A stretch of DNA of 64,000 nucleotides, taken from the NCBI GenBank assembly GCA_006226775.1, contig SBGD01000024.1:1-64000 (forward strand). Direction: 5' to 3'. The DNA is from Paracoccaceae bacterium. GTDB taxonomy: Bacteria > Pseudomonadota > Alphaproteobacteria > Rhodobacterales > Rhodobacteraceae. How positions within the stretch are numbered: the stretch's first letter is position 1; every line of letters begins with the position of its first letter. Below the pieces are notes generated by a model. That model was not told the DNA's origin. It saw only the letters and a program-made list of their open reading frames with translations, and searched no databases. The position numbers and the translations under genes are program-made. Shown piece by piece: positions 27,034 to 37,035 of this stretch.

Positions 27034-30000
27034 ATGACCGACCAAAGCCCCAATGATCTTTTCCATGCCTCGAGCTTCATGCAGGGGCACAATGCGGAAT
27101 ACCTCGACCAGCTTTATGCAAGATACGCCACTGATCCGGCGTCGGTGGATGAAGCCTGGCAGGAGTTCTTCCGCCAATTGGGCGATGCGGACCTGGACGT
27201 CAAGAAAGAGGCGCAGGGGCCAAGCTGGGCGCGCACCGACTGGCCGCCGATGCCGCATGACGAGCTGACCGCGGCGCTGACCGGCGAATGGCCGGTCGCC
27301 CCGGTCGAGACCCGCGCCGCGGGCAAGAAGATCGTCGAGAAGGCCAAGGCCCAGGGCATCGAGCTGACCGATGCGCAGATCCAGCGCGCCGTGCTCGACA
27401 GCATCCGGGCACTGATGCTGATCCGGGCCTACCGCATCCGCGGCCACCTGGCCGCCGATCTCGACCCGCTGAACCTGCGCGACGAGACCCCGCATCCCGA
27501 GCTCGAGCCCAAGACCTATGGCTTCACCGGCGCCGACATGGACCGGCCGATCTTCATCGACAACGTGCTGGGGTTGCAGATCGCCTCGATGCGGCAGATC
27601 GTCGATATCGTCAAAAGCACCTATTGCGGCACCTTCGCGCTGCAGTACATGCATATCTCCGACCCCGAGCAGAGCGCCTGGCTGAAAGAGCGCATCGAGG
27701 GCTACGGCAAGGAAGTGAAATTCACCCGCGAGGGCCGCAAGGCGATCCTCAACAAGATGGTCGAGGCCGAGGGCTTCGAGAAATTCCTGCACGTCAAGTA
27801 CATGGGCACCAAGCGCTTCGGCCTTGACGGCGGCGAAAGCCTGATCCCGGCGATGGAGCAGATCATCAAGCGCGGCGGCGCGCTGGGGGTCAAGGAAATC
27901 GTCATCGGCATGCCGCACCGCGGCCGGCTGAGCGTGCTGGCCAACGTGATGCAAAAGCCCTACCGGGCGATCTTCAACGAATTCCAGGGCGGCAGCTTCA
28001 AACCCGACGAGGTGGATGGCTCGGGCGACGTGAAATACCACCTCGGCGCCTCGTCCGACCGCGACTTCGACGGCAATTCGGTACACCTGAGCCTGACCGC
28101 CAACCCCAGCCACCTCGAGGCGGTAAACCCGGTGGTGCTGGGCAAGGCGCGCGCCAAGCAGGACCAGCTGGGCGATGCCGAGCACAGCAAGGTGATCCCG
28201 ATCCTGCTGCATGGCGACGCGGCCTTTGCCGGCCAGGGCGTGGTGGCGGAATGTTTCGCCCTGTCGGGCCTGCGCGGCCACCGCACCGGCGGCACCATTC
28301 ACGTCGTGGTCAACAACCAGATCGGCTTTACCACGGCGCCGCATTTCAGCCGCTCCAGCCCCTATCCCACCGACAACGCGCTGGTGGTGGAAGCGCCGAT
28401 CTTCCACGTCAACGGCGACGACCCCGAGGCGGTGGTCCATGCCGCCAAGGTGGCGACCGAGTTCCGCCAGAAGTTCCTGAAGGACGTGGTCATCGACATC
28501 TTCTGTTATCGCCGCTTCGGCCATAACGAAGGCGACGAGCCGATGTTCACCAACCCGATCATGTACAAGAAGATCAAGGGTCACAAGACGACGCTCTCGC
28601 TCTATACCGAGCGGCTGGTCAAGGATGGCTTGATCCCCGAGGGCGAGATCGAGGACATGAAGGCCGCCTTCCAGGCGCATCTGAACGAGGAATTCGAGGC
28701 CGGCAAGGACTACAAGCCCAACAAGGCCGACTGGCTGGACGGCAAGTGGTCGCATCTCGACCGGCGCAGCGAAGAGGACTACCAGCGCGGCGAAACCGCG
28801 ATCAAGCCCGAGACGCTGGAAGAGGTGGGGACTGCGCTGACCCGCCTGCCCGAGGGCTATCCGGTGCACCGCACGGTGGCCCGCATCCTCGACGCCAAGA
28901 AGGAGATGTTCTCGACCGGCAAGGGCTTTGACTGGGCCACCGCCGAGGCGCTGGCCTTCGGCTCGCTGCTGACCGAGGGCTACCCGGTGCGGCTGTCGGG
29001 CCAGGATTCGGCGCGCGGCACCTTCTCACAGCGCCATTCGGCGATCATCAACCAGAACACCGAAGAGCGCTACTACCCGCTCAACCACATCCGCGAGGGC
29101 CAGGCGCGCTATGACGTGATCGACAGCGCCCTGTCGGAATATGCGGTCAGCGGTTTCGAGTACGGCTATTCGCTGGCCGAACCCAATGCGCTGGTCGCCT
29201 GGGAGGCGCAGTTCGGCGATTTCGCCAATGGCGCGCAGATCATGTTCGACCAGTTCATCAGCTCAGGCGAATCGAAGTGGCTGCGGATGTCGGGCCTCGT
29301 CTGCCTGCTGCCGCATGGCTACGAGGGCCAGGGGCCGGAACACTCCTCGGCCCGGCTGGAACGCTTTTTGCAGATGTGCGGCCAGGACAACTGGATCGTG
29401 GCCAATTGCACCACGCCGGCCAACTACTTCCACATCCTGCGCCGCCAGATCCACCGCACCTTCCGCAAGCCCTTGATCCTGATGACGCCGAAATCGCTTC
29501 TGCGCCACAAGATGGCGATCTCCGAGGCGACCGACATGGTCACCGGGTCGAGCTTTCACCGCGTGCTCTGGGACGATGCCCAGAAGGGCAATTCCGAGAC
29601 CGAGCTGGTCGCCGACGATCAGGTCAAGCGCGTGGTGATGTGTTCCGGCAAGGTCTACTACGACCTGCTCGAGGAACGCGACGCGCGCGGCATCAACGAC
29701 ATCTACCTGATGCGCTTCGAGCAGTTCTATCCCTTCCCGGCGATCTCGGCGGTGAAAGAGCTCGAGCGGTTCAAGCAGGCCGAGATGGTCTGGTGCCAGG
29801 AAGAACCCAAGAACCAGGGCGGCTGGTCCTTCATGGAGCCCAACCTGGAATGGGTGCTCAACCGGATCAAGGCCAGGAACAAGCGCCCGTCCTATGTCGG
29901 CCGCTCGGCCAGCGCCTCGCCGGCGACCGGCCTCGCAAGCCAACACAAAGCCCAACAACAAGCGCTGGTCGACCAGGCGCTGACGATCGAAGGAAAGTAA
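27034..30000 (+). CDS. sucA: 2-Oxoglutarate dehydrogenase E1 component
   Basis: Thiamine-diphosphate-dependent decarboxylation of 2-oxoglutarate. The 988 residues include the N-terminal E2-interacting segment ([18 protein letters not shown]), [15 protein letters not shown], the TPP/Mg motif [14 protein letters not shown] to NNQIGFTT, and the C-terminal transketolase-like half ([13 protein letters not shown]). Length is normal for E1o. It ends 4 nt before the sucB start. Confidence 0.97.
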   Translation: MTDQSPNDLFHASSFMQGHNAEYLDQLYARYATDPASVDEAWQEFFRQLGDADLDVKKEAQGPSWARTDWPPMPHDELTAALTGEWPVAPVETRAAGKKIVEKAKAQGIELTDAQIQRAVLDSIRALMLIRAYRIRGHLAADLDPLNLRDETPHPELEPKTYGFTGADMDRPIFIDNVLGLQIASMRQIVDIVKSTYCGTFALQYMHISDPEQSAWLKERIEGYGKEVKFTREGRKAILNKMVEAEGFEKFLHVKYMGTKRFGLDGGESLIPAMEQIIKRGGALGVKEIVIGMPHRGRLSVLANVMQKPYRAIFNEFQGGSFKPDEVDGSGDVKYHLGASSDRDFDGNSVHLSLTANPSHLEAVNPVVLGKARAKQDQLGDAEHSKVIPILLHGDAAFAGQGVVAECFALSGLRGHRTGGTIHVVVNNQIGFTTAPHFSRSSPYPTDNALVVEAPIFHVNGDDPEAVVHAAKVATEFRQKFLKDVVIDIFCYRRFGHNEGDEPMFTNPIMYKKIKGHKTTLSLYTERLVKDGLIPEGEIEDMKAAFQAHLNEEFEAGKDYKPNKADWLDGKWSHLDRRSEEDYQRGETAIKPETLEEVGTALTRLPEGYPVHRTVARILDAKKEMFSTGKGFDWATAEALAFGSLLTEGYPVRLSGQDSARGTFSQRHSAIINQNTEERYYPLNHIREGQARYDVIDSALSEYAVSGFEYGYSLAEPNALVAWEAQFGDFANGAQIMFDQFISSGESKWLRMSGLVCLLPHGYEGQGPEHSSARLERFLQMCGQDNWIVANCTTPANYFHILRRQIHRTFRKPLILMTPKSLLRHKMAISEATDMVTGSSFHRVLWDDAQKGNSETELVADDQVKRVVMCSGKVYYDLLEERDARGINDIYLMRFEQFYPFPAISAVKELERFKQAEMVWCQEEPKNQGGWSFMEPNLEWVLNRIKARNKRPSYVGRSASASPATGLASQHKAQQQALVDQALTIEGK

Positions 30001-30004
30001 CGTC

Positions 30005-31552
30005 ATGCCAACCGAAGTTCGCGTCCCCACCCTTGGCGAATCCGTGACCGAGGCCACCGTCGCCACCTGGTTCAAGAAACCCGGCGATTCCGTTGCGGTC
30101 GATGAAATGCTCTGCGAGCTGGAAACCGACAAGGTGACGGTGGAAGTGCCCTCGCCCGTCACCGGAGTCCTGTCCGATATCGTCGCCGAGGAAGGCCAGA
30201 CCGTGGGCGTCGATGCGCTCTTGGCCAATATCGCCGAATCGGGCGAGGCCGGGGCGGCCCAGCCCGAAGAGCGCAAGGAAACCGCCCGCGCCGAACCCAA
30301 GCCGGCCGAGAAGGGCGACGGCGGCGGCAAGAGCGTCGACGTCATGGTGCCGACGCTGGGCGAGTCGGTGAGCGAGGCGACCGTCTCGACCTGGTTCAAG
30401 AAGGTCGGCGATACCGTGGCCCAGGACGAGATGCTCTGCGAGCTCGAGACCGACAAGGTCAGCGTCGAGGTCCCCGCCCCCGCCGCCGGTGTCCTGACCG
30501 AGATCGTCGCCAAGGAAGGCGGCACGGTCGAGGCCTCCGCCAGGCTGGCGGTGATCTCCTCCGACGGCAGCGCGGCGGCCTCCGACGACGAGGAGGTCGA
30601 ACATCCCGGCGGCGGCAGCCAGTACACCACGCCCCCCGCCGGCCGCGCCCAGGAGGATGTCGAGGACGCGCCCTCGGCCAAGAAGGCGATGGCCGAGAAG
30701 GGTCTCACGCGCGATCAGGTGCAGGGCTCTGGCCGCGATGGCCGGGTGATGAAGGAAGACGTGGCCCGCGCCGTGGCCGCCGCCTCGACCGCCGCCCCCG
30801 CCGCCTCGGCCCCCGCCAGCGCCCCGCGCGCGCCGGTCGCCGCCGAGGATGCCGCCCGCGAGGAACGGGTCAAGATGACCCGGTTGCGCCAGACCATCGC
30901 GCGCCGCCTCAAGGACGCGCAGAACGCCGCCGCGATCCTGACCACCTTCAACGAGGTGGACATGACGGAGGTCATGGCCCTGCGCAAGGAGTACAAGGAT
31001 CTCTTCGAGAAGAAGCACGGCGTGAAGCTGGGCTTCATGTCGTTCTTTACCAAGGCCTGCTGCCACGCGCTGAACGAGGTTCCCGAGGTCAATGCCGAGA
31101 TCGACGGCACCGACATCGTTTACAAGAACTTCGTCCACATGGGCATCGCCGCCGGCACGCCGCAGGGCCTGGTCGTCCCGGTGATCCGCGACGCCGACCA
31201 GATGAGCTTTGCCGAGATCGAGAAGGCCATCGCCGAAAAGGGCAAGCGCGCCCGCGACGGCAAGCTCTCGATGGCGGAAATGCAGGGCGGGACCTTCACG
31301 ATTTCCAACGGCGGCGTCTATGGCTCGCTGATGTCCTCGCCGATCCTCAACCCGCCGCAGTCCGGCATCCTCGGCATGCACAAGATCCAGGACCGCCCGA
31401 TGGTGGTGGGCGGCGAGATCAGGATCCGCCCGATGATGTACCTCGCCTTGTCCTACGATCACCGCATCGTCGATGGCAAGGGCGCGGTGACCTTCCTCGT
31501 GCGCGTCAAGGAAGCGCTGGAAGACCCGCGGCGGTTGCTGATGGATTTGTAA
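30005..31552 (+). CDS. sucB: 2-Oxoglutarate dehydrogenase E2 with two lipoyl domains
   Basis: Dihydrolipoyl succinyltransferase core of the complex. The 515 residues have two tandem lipoyl domains with lysines at residues 43 (ETDKVTVEV) and 151 (ETDKVSVEV), then an E3-binding domain ([11 protein letters not shown]...[13 protein letters not shown]) after an acidic linker, an Ala/Pro linker, and the catalytic domain with [13 protein letters not shown] near the end. Most E2o proteins, such as that of E. coli (about 400 residues), have a single lipoyl domain. The start at 30005 is only 4 nt after sucA. Confidence 0.96.
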   Translation: MPTEVRVPTLGESVTEATVATWFKKPGDSVAVDEMLCELETDKVTVEVPSPVTGVLSDIVAEEGQTVGVDALLANIAESGEAGAAQPEERKETARAEPKPAEKGDGGGKSVDVMVPTLGESVSEATVSTWFKKVGDTVAQDEMLCELETDKVSVEVPAPAAGVLTEIVAKEGGTVEASARLAVISSDGSAAASDDEEVEHPGGGSQYTTPPAGRAQEDVEDAPSAKKAMAEKGLTRDQVQGSGRDGRVMKEDVARAVAAASTAAPAASAPASAPRAPVAAEDAAREERVKMTRLRQTIARRLKDAQNAAAILTTFNEVDMTEVMALRKEYKDLFEKKHGVKLGFMSFFTKACCHALNEVPEVNAEIDGTDIVYKNFVHMGIAAGTPQGLVVPVIRDADQMSFAEIEKAIAEKGKRARDGKLSMAEMQGGTFTISNGGVYGSLMSSPILNPPQSGILGMHKIQDRPMVVGGEIRIRPMMYLALSYDHRIVDGKGAVTFLVRVKEALEDPRRLLMDL

Positions 31553-31553
31553 G

Positions 31554-31613
31554 AGGTGCGCCGTAAAGGCACACCCTACGCCAACCTGTAGGGTGCGCAT
31601 TCACTGCGCACCT
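31554..31613. repeat. Nested palindromic element between sucB and the MAPEG gene
   Basis: Outer arms AGGTGCGC (31554-31561) and GCGCACCT (31606-31613) enclose inner arms GCACACCCTAC (31569-31579) and GTAGGGTGCGC (31588-31598), with one mismatch. It resembles interspersed palindromes of this lineage. It may partly terminate sucB transcription. Confidence 0.6.
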
Positions 31614-31632
31614 TCCACCCGGCGGAGAAGAC

Positions 31633-32043
31633 ATGACCCCCGAACTCACCGCCCTTGCCCTTGCCGCGCTGCTCCAGATCGGCCAGATCGCCCTCATGGC
31701 GATCCCGGCCAATCTCGAGCTCGGCACCGCCAAGACGCTCTCCCCGCGCGATCCCGGCCGGATGGACAAACCGCTGATGGAACAGGTCAGCCCCCGCACC
31801 GGCCGCCTCTACCGGGCGATGAACAACCACTTCGAGAGCCTGCTGCTCTTTGCCATCGCCACCCTCACCGTCACCTTCGCCGACAAGGGCAGCGGCCTCA
31901 CCGCCGCCGCCTGCGGCCTCTACCTTGTCGCGCGCCTGCTCTATATCCCGGCCTATGCCTTCGGCTGGGTGCCCTGGCGCTCGGTCTTCTGGGCGCTGGG
32001 CCTTCTGGCCATCCTCATCCTGCTGGCGGCCGCCCTGCTATGA
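31633..32043 (+). CDS. MAPEG-family membrane protein
   Basis: A 136-residue protein with four hydrophobic segments. The signature RLYRAMNNHFESLLLFAIATL matches the MAPEG (membrane-associated eicosanoid/glutathione metabolism-like) family. The bacterial function is generally unknown. GGCGGAG precedes the ATG at 31633. It separates sucB from lpd, which is unusual for the complex genes but leaves the order colinear. Confidence 0.8.
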   Translation: MTPELTALALAALLQIGQIALMAIPANLELGTAKTLSPRDPGRMDKPLMEQVSPRTGRLYRAMNNHFESLLLFAIATLTVTFADKGSGLTAAACGLYLVARLLYIPAYAFGWVPWRSVFWALGLLAILILLAAALL

Positions 32044-32056
32044 GCGCACCCCGCCT

Positions 32057-32078
32057 CTTCTCTGGTTCAAAAATATCC
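32057..32078 (-). repeat. Shared intergenic element (copy B)
   Basis: This is the exact inverse of the 22-bp element at 22884-22905. It is followed on the plus strand by C/G runs (CCCGGGGGGTTCGGGGGG), 55 nt before lpd. Confidence 0.75.
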
Positions 32079-32132
32079 CGGGGGGTTCGGGGGGCTGGCC
32101 CCCCGTCCCCGGGCAACGAAAGGACTTAACCT

Positions 32133-33527
<1,395 letters not shown>

Positions 33528-33534
33528 CGGCGCT

Positions 33535-33563
33535 GCCGGTGGCCGTGCACCGCGGCCACCGGC
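33535..33563 (+). terminator. Hairpin just after lpd
   Basis: A perfect 10-bp stem, GCCGGTGGCC (33535-33544) with GGCCACCGGC (33554-33563), 7 nt after the lpd stop codon. Confidence 0.65.
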
Positions 33564-33568
33564 GCAAC

Positions 33569-33613
33569 CAAAAGTCATCAATGACTTTTGAGAATTTCCG
33601 TTGACGGAAATTC
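33569..33613. terminator. Twin palindrome at a convergent junction (AT-rich variant)
   Basis: Two 22-nt inverted repeats: CAAAAGTCAT-CA-ATGACTTTTG at 33569-33590 and GAATTTCCGT-TG-ACGGAAATTC at 33592-33613. Each has 10-bp arms and a 2-nt centre, between lpd and plsC, which converge. The architecture matches the elements at 8384 and 36982 although the sequence differs. Confidence 0.65.
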
Positions 33614-33619
33614 CCCCGC

Positions 33620-34348
33620 TCAGCGGGTCGGGAAAGCGCTGAACCCGGCCTCGCGCATCAGCACCTGCGAGCGCGCCTCGACCACCTCCTCGAGATCCTG
33701 CATGAACTCCGCCCGGCCCTTGCCCGGCGGGATCGGCTCGAGGAATTCCACCACCGCCAGCCCCGGCTTGCGCAGGATGCCCTTGCGCGGCCAGAAGACG
33801 CCCACGTTGGTGGCCGCAGGCACGCAAGCCTGGCCCAGTTCGGCATAGAGCACATGGCTGCCCATCTTGTAGGGCAGGTAGCGGTCGGGCGCGACGCGGG
33901 TGCCCTGGGGGTAGATCACCAGTTGCCCGGGGATGGCCTGCCCCGCCGCCACGTCCTCCACCATCTTCCTGATCGCCGCGCCGCGCTTGCCGCGCTCGAC
34001 CGGAACGCAGCCGATACGCCGGGCATATTGGCCGATGAAGGGCATCCAGAGCAATTCGCGCTTCATGATGAACTTGGCGGCAGGCAGGGCATCGTAGAGC
34101 AGGATGATGTCGAGGAAACTCTGGTGCTTGGCGGCTACCATGACCTCGCCCCGCGGCACCGGCCCGCGCACCTCGGTCTTCAGGCCCACCATCCAGGCCG
34201 CACTCCAGCGCACCCAGCGGCAATAGGACTTGCAGGCCCAGACCGCGCCCTTGCGGCTGACCAGAGCCAGCGGGAAAAAGCCCACGCCCATCAGCGCCAT
34301 CATCGCATACATCTGGGTCACGAAGATCAGCGAGCGGGTGTATTGCAT
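33620..34348 (-). CDS. plsC: 1-Acyl-sn-glycerol-3-phosphate acyltransferase
   Basis: Acylates lysophosphatidic acid to phosphatidic acid at the inner membrane. The 242 residues include an N-terminal hydrophobic helix (QMYAMMALMGVGFFPLALV), the HX4D motif AAKHQSFLDIILLYD, KRELLWMPFIG, PVERGKR and the block LVIYPQGTRVAP, as in PlsC. Its ATG overlaps the ftsX stop by 1 nt (TGATG), so the genes form an ftsE-ftsX-plsC operon. Confidence 0.9.
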   Translation of the reverse strand: MQYTRSLIFVTQMYAMMALMGVGFFPLALVSRKGAVWACKSYCRWVRWSAAWMVGLKTEVRGPVPRGEVMVAAKHQSFLDIILLYDALPAAKFIMKRELLWMPFIGQYARRIGCVPVERGKRGAAIRKMVEDVAAGQAIPGQLVIYPQGTRVAPDRYLPYKMGSHVLYAELGQACVPAATNVGVFWPRKGILRKPGLAVVEFLEPIPPGKGRAEFMQDLEEVVEARSQVLMREAGFSAFPTR

Positions 34349-35256
34349 CAGCTCAGGTCCTCCAGCACGCGCATCGCCGCCCAGCGGGTGGCGGCAAAGG
34401 CCACCACCGCCGCCAGGGGCGGCACGAGGAAGGGCCAGAGCCAGTTCAGCCCCTGGAACCGCAGCCCGGTCAGGATGCCCGCCTCGGCCCCCGCCGAGGG
34501 CAGCAGCAGCACCGCCAGCAGCCCCGCCAGCACCCCGGCGAAGGCACCGATCAGGGTGCGGATGGTAAAGCGGCGCACGAAGGCGCGGGCGATATAGGTA
34601 TCGGTCGCGCCGACCAGCCGCAGCACCTGGATCACCTGCGCATTGGCGGCCAGGGCGGCATTGGCCGCAAGGGTGATCATCGCCCCCATGGCGCCGAAGA
34701 TCAGCCCGATCGCCAGCCAGCCGAGGATCTTCAGCCGCCCCGCCGCCTCGACCAGCGGCCGGCGCCAGCGGGTGTGATCGTCGAGCACCGCGCCGGGCAG
34801 TTCGGCCTGCAGCCGCAGCCGCAGCCCGTCGCCGTCGTAGCCCTCGCCGGTCTCGCGGATCTCGATCAGTTGCGGCACCGGCAGGCTTTCGACCGGCAGG
34901 TCGGGGCCGAACCAGGGTTCGAGCAGGGCGCGTTGTTCATCCGGTGACAAGGCTCGCGCCTCGGCCACGCCGGGGGTCTGCGACAGGATCGCAAGGGCCC
35001 GCTCGGTCTGGGCCGCCATCTGGCCCGCGGGGGCCGAGATGCGCAGCGTGGCGCTGCCCGCCAGCGCATCGCGCCAATTGGTGGCCAGCCGCCCCGAGGC
35101 CATCGACAGCGCCAGCGCGAAGACCGCGAGAAAGGCCATGGCCCCCGAGGTGAAGATCGTCAGCCGCGCGGTGAACCCGGTCGGCGGCACCACCCGGTCG
35201 GCGCCGGTATCGACCGAGAGCATGTCGCTCAGCGCCGTGAGCTTGAACCGGCTCAC
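34348..35256 (-). CDS. ftsX: Cell division ABC-type permease FtsX
   Basis: A 302-residue membrane protein with four helices: one near residue 40, then after a periplasmic loop three more, the last ending near VAFAATRWAAMR. AAGRLKILGWLAIGLIFGAMGAM and VIQVLRLVGATDTYIARAFVRRF are FtsX signatures. With FtsE it links division to peptidoglycan hydrolase activation. The start is GTG, overlapping the ftsE TGA (GTGA), so the two are translationally coupled. Confidence 0.9.
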   Translation of the reverse strand: MSRFKLTALSDMLSVDTGADRVVPPTGFTARLTIFTSGAMAFLAVFALALSMASGRLATNWRDALAGSATLRISAPAGQMAAQTERALAILSQTPGVAEARALSPDEQRALLEPWFGPDLPVESLPVPQLIEIRETGEGYDGDGLRLRLQAELPGAVLDDHTRWRRPLVEAAGRLKILGWLAIGLIFGAMGAMITLAANAALAANAQVIQVLRLVGATDTYIARAFVRRFTIRTLIGAFAGVLAGLLAVLLLPSAGAEAGILTGLRFQGLNWLWPFLVPPLAAVVAFAATRWAAMRVLEDLS

Positions 35257-35930
35257 AGGTCCGCCCCCGCCAGTTGCAGCCGCCGCTGCGAGATGCGCAG
35301 CACCCGGGCCTGCACATGGCTCTTGGCGGCGCGGATCAGCCCGAGGTCATGGGTGGCGATCATGATCGTCTTGCCCATCTTGTTCAACTCGACCAGCAGT
35401 TGCAGCAGCCGCTGCGACATCTCCCAATCGACGTTGCCGGTGGGCTCGTCCGCCAGCACCACGTCGGGCGACAGGATCAGTGCGCGTGCCAGTGCCGCGC
35501 GTTGGCGTTCGCCGCCCGAAAGCTCCGGCGGCAGGGCGCCGGTGCGGTCCGACAGCCCGACCCAGCCCATCAGCTCCTTGAGATTGGCCTGCGCCTCCAG
35601 CCGGTCCTGGCCCGAGACCGCCAGCGGCAGCGCGATATTCTCGGCCAGAGGCAGGTGGTCGAGGAACTGGCAGTCCTGGTGGACCACGCCGATCCGGCGG
35701 CGGGCAAAGGCGATGCCGTCGCGGCTCAGCTCGCGCACGTCCTGGTTGAACAGCCGCACATGCCCGGCGGTGGGCACCAGCGCGCCGTAACAGAGTTTCA
35801 GGAAGGTGGTCTTGCCCGCGCCCGAGGGGCCGGTCAGGAAATGGAACGATCCCGGCGCCAGTCGCAGCGAGATGCCGGTGAGCAGCTCGCCCCCGCCATA
35901 GCTGTAGCCCACTTCATCAAGATCGATCAC
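35253..35930 (-). CDS. ftsE: Cell division ATP-binding protein FtsE
   Basis: A 225-residue ABC ATPase with Walker A GPSGAGKTT, Q-loop VVHQDCQFL, signature LSGGERQRAALARAL, Walker B VVLADEPTGNVDW and H-loop ATHD. It is the partner of FtsX. The start is a GTG at 35930 (first residues VIDLDEVGYSYGGGE); no ATG is available near the conserved N-terminus. The gene is divergent from a zinc-ribbon protein gene. Confidence 0.92.
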   Translation of the reverse strand: MIDLDEVGYSYGGGELLTGISLRLAPGSFHFLTGPSGAGKTTFLKLCYGALVPTAGHVRLFNQDVRELSRDGIAFARRRIGVVHQDCQFLDHLPLAENIALPLAVSGQDRLEAQANLKELMGWVGLSDRTGALPPELSGGERQRAALARALILSPDVVLADEPTGNVDWEMSQRLLQLLVELNKMGKTIMIATHDLGLIRAAKSHVQARVLRISQRRLQLAGADL

Positions 35931-36098
35931 GCTCTGCCCTGCTCCGGTGCGGTTTCGGTGGATGGCCTGTAATGCAACAGCCATAGGGCACATGCAATCC
36001 GCCGCTCCGGGCGGCTTGCGCTTTTCCTTGCCGATTTCCCCACTTATGATGCAAGCCTGAGGCCGGGCAAGCACCCGGACGAGCGACAGGTGGGTGAC

Positions 36099-36977
36099 AT
36101 GCGGCTGAACTGCCCCAATTGCAATGCGCAATACGAGGTTCCTGACGACGTGATCCCGGAGGATGGCCGGGACGTGCAATGTTCCAATTGCGGCAAGACC
36201 TGGTTCCAGGAGGCCGCGGGACGGCAGCCGAAGGACGAGCGGGATCCGGCCAATCAATCGGCCCATCCCGAGCCTGAACCGGAGCCTGAGCCCGACCCTG
36301 AGCCGGAGCCCGAACCCGCCCCCCGTGTTGCACCCGCCCCGGCGCCCGCGCCCGCGCCGCCGGTCGCGCCGCCGCCTTCCGCCAAGCCCCGCCAGCTCGA
36401 CCCCGAGGTGGCCAGCGTGCTGCGCGAGGAGGCCGAGCGAGAGGCAAGGGTGCGCGATGCCGAGCGCGGCGTGGTGGAAAGCCAGCCCGACCTGGGGCTC
36501 GACGACATGGGCCCGCCCGAGAACGAGGCCGACCTGCGCGCGCGCCAGGCCCGCGAACGCATGGCCCGGCTGCGCGGCGAGGATCCCGACACGCCCGATG
36601 TCGCCGCGGCGGCGGCAGCGGCCAGCGGTTCGCGCCGCGACCTGCTGCCGGATATCGAGGAGATCAACTCGACCCTGCGCTCGACCGACCAGCCCCGGCG
36701 CGGCGAGGCCAGCGAAGAGATCGCCGCCGCCCCCGAGCGCGAGGCGCGGTCGGGCTTCCGGCGCGGCTTCCTGACGGTGCTGGGGATCGGGGTGCTGGCG
36801 CTGGCACTCTATCTCTATGCCGATACCATCGCCGCGGCGGTTCCGGCGGCGGAACCCGCGCTGACCGCCTATGTCGGCTGGGTCGACGGGCTGCGCGGCT
36901 GGCTTGACGCGCGGGTGCTGGCCGGGCTGCAATGGCTCGACAGCATGGCCTCCGAAAGCCCCGCCCCCGGCCAGTAG
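36099..36977 (+). CDS. MJ0042-type zinc-ribbon membrane protein with a Pro/Glu linker
   Basis: A 292-residue protein. Residues 1-34 form a zinc ribbon (C5, C8, C28, C31: CPNC...CSNCGKTWF) of the MJ0042 finger type common in alphaproteobacteria. Residues about 57-100 are a Pro/Glu then Pro/Ala repeat. One membrane helix lies near residue 230 (GFLTVLGIGVLALALYLYAD). The function is unknown. The ATG at 36099 follows AGGTGG; a GTG at 36090 is possible. The twin palindrome at 36982 follows the stop. Confidence 0.82.
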   Translation: MRLNCPNCNAQYEVPDDVIPEDGRDVQCSNCGKTWFQEAAGRQPKDERDPANQSAHPEPEPEPEPDPEPEPEPAPRVAPAPAPAPAPPVAPPPSAKPRQLDPEVASVLREEAEREARVRDAERGVVESQPDLGLDDMGPPENEADLRARQARERMARLRGEDPDTPDVAAAAAAASGSRRDLLPDIEEINSTLRSTDQPRRGEASEEIAAAPEREARSGFRRGFLTVLGIGVLALALYLYADTIAAAVPAAEPALTAYVGWVDGLRGWLDARVLAGLQWLDSMASESPAPGQ

Positions 36978-36981
36978 CGCA

Positions 36982-37023
36982 CCGATCTGTCAACAGATCG
37001 GCACCGATCCATTGATGGATCGG
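36982..37023. terminator. Twin palindrome at a convergent junction (copy 2)
   Basis: CCGATCTGTCAACAGATCGG (36982-37001) and CCGATCCATTGATGGATCGG (37004-37023) are 2 nt apart. The stem cores GATCTGT and GATCCAT are the same as at 8384-8425, with paired base changes in the outer base pair. It lies between two convergent genes. Confidence 0.7.
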
Positions 37024-37035
37024 CCCGGCGCGGGG

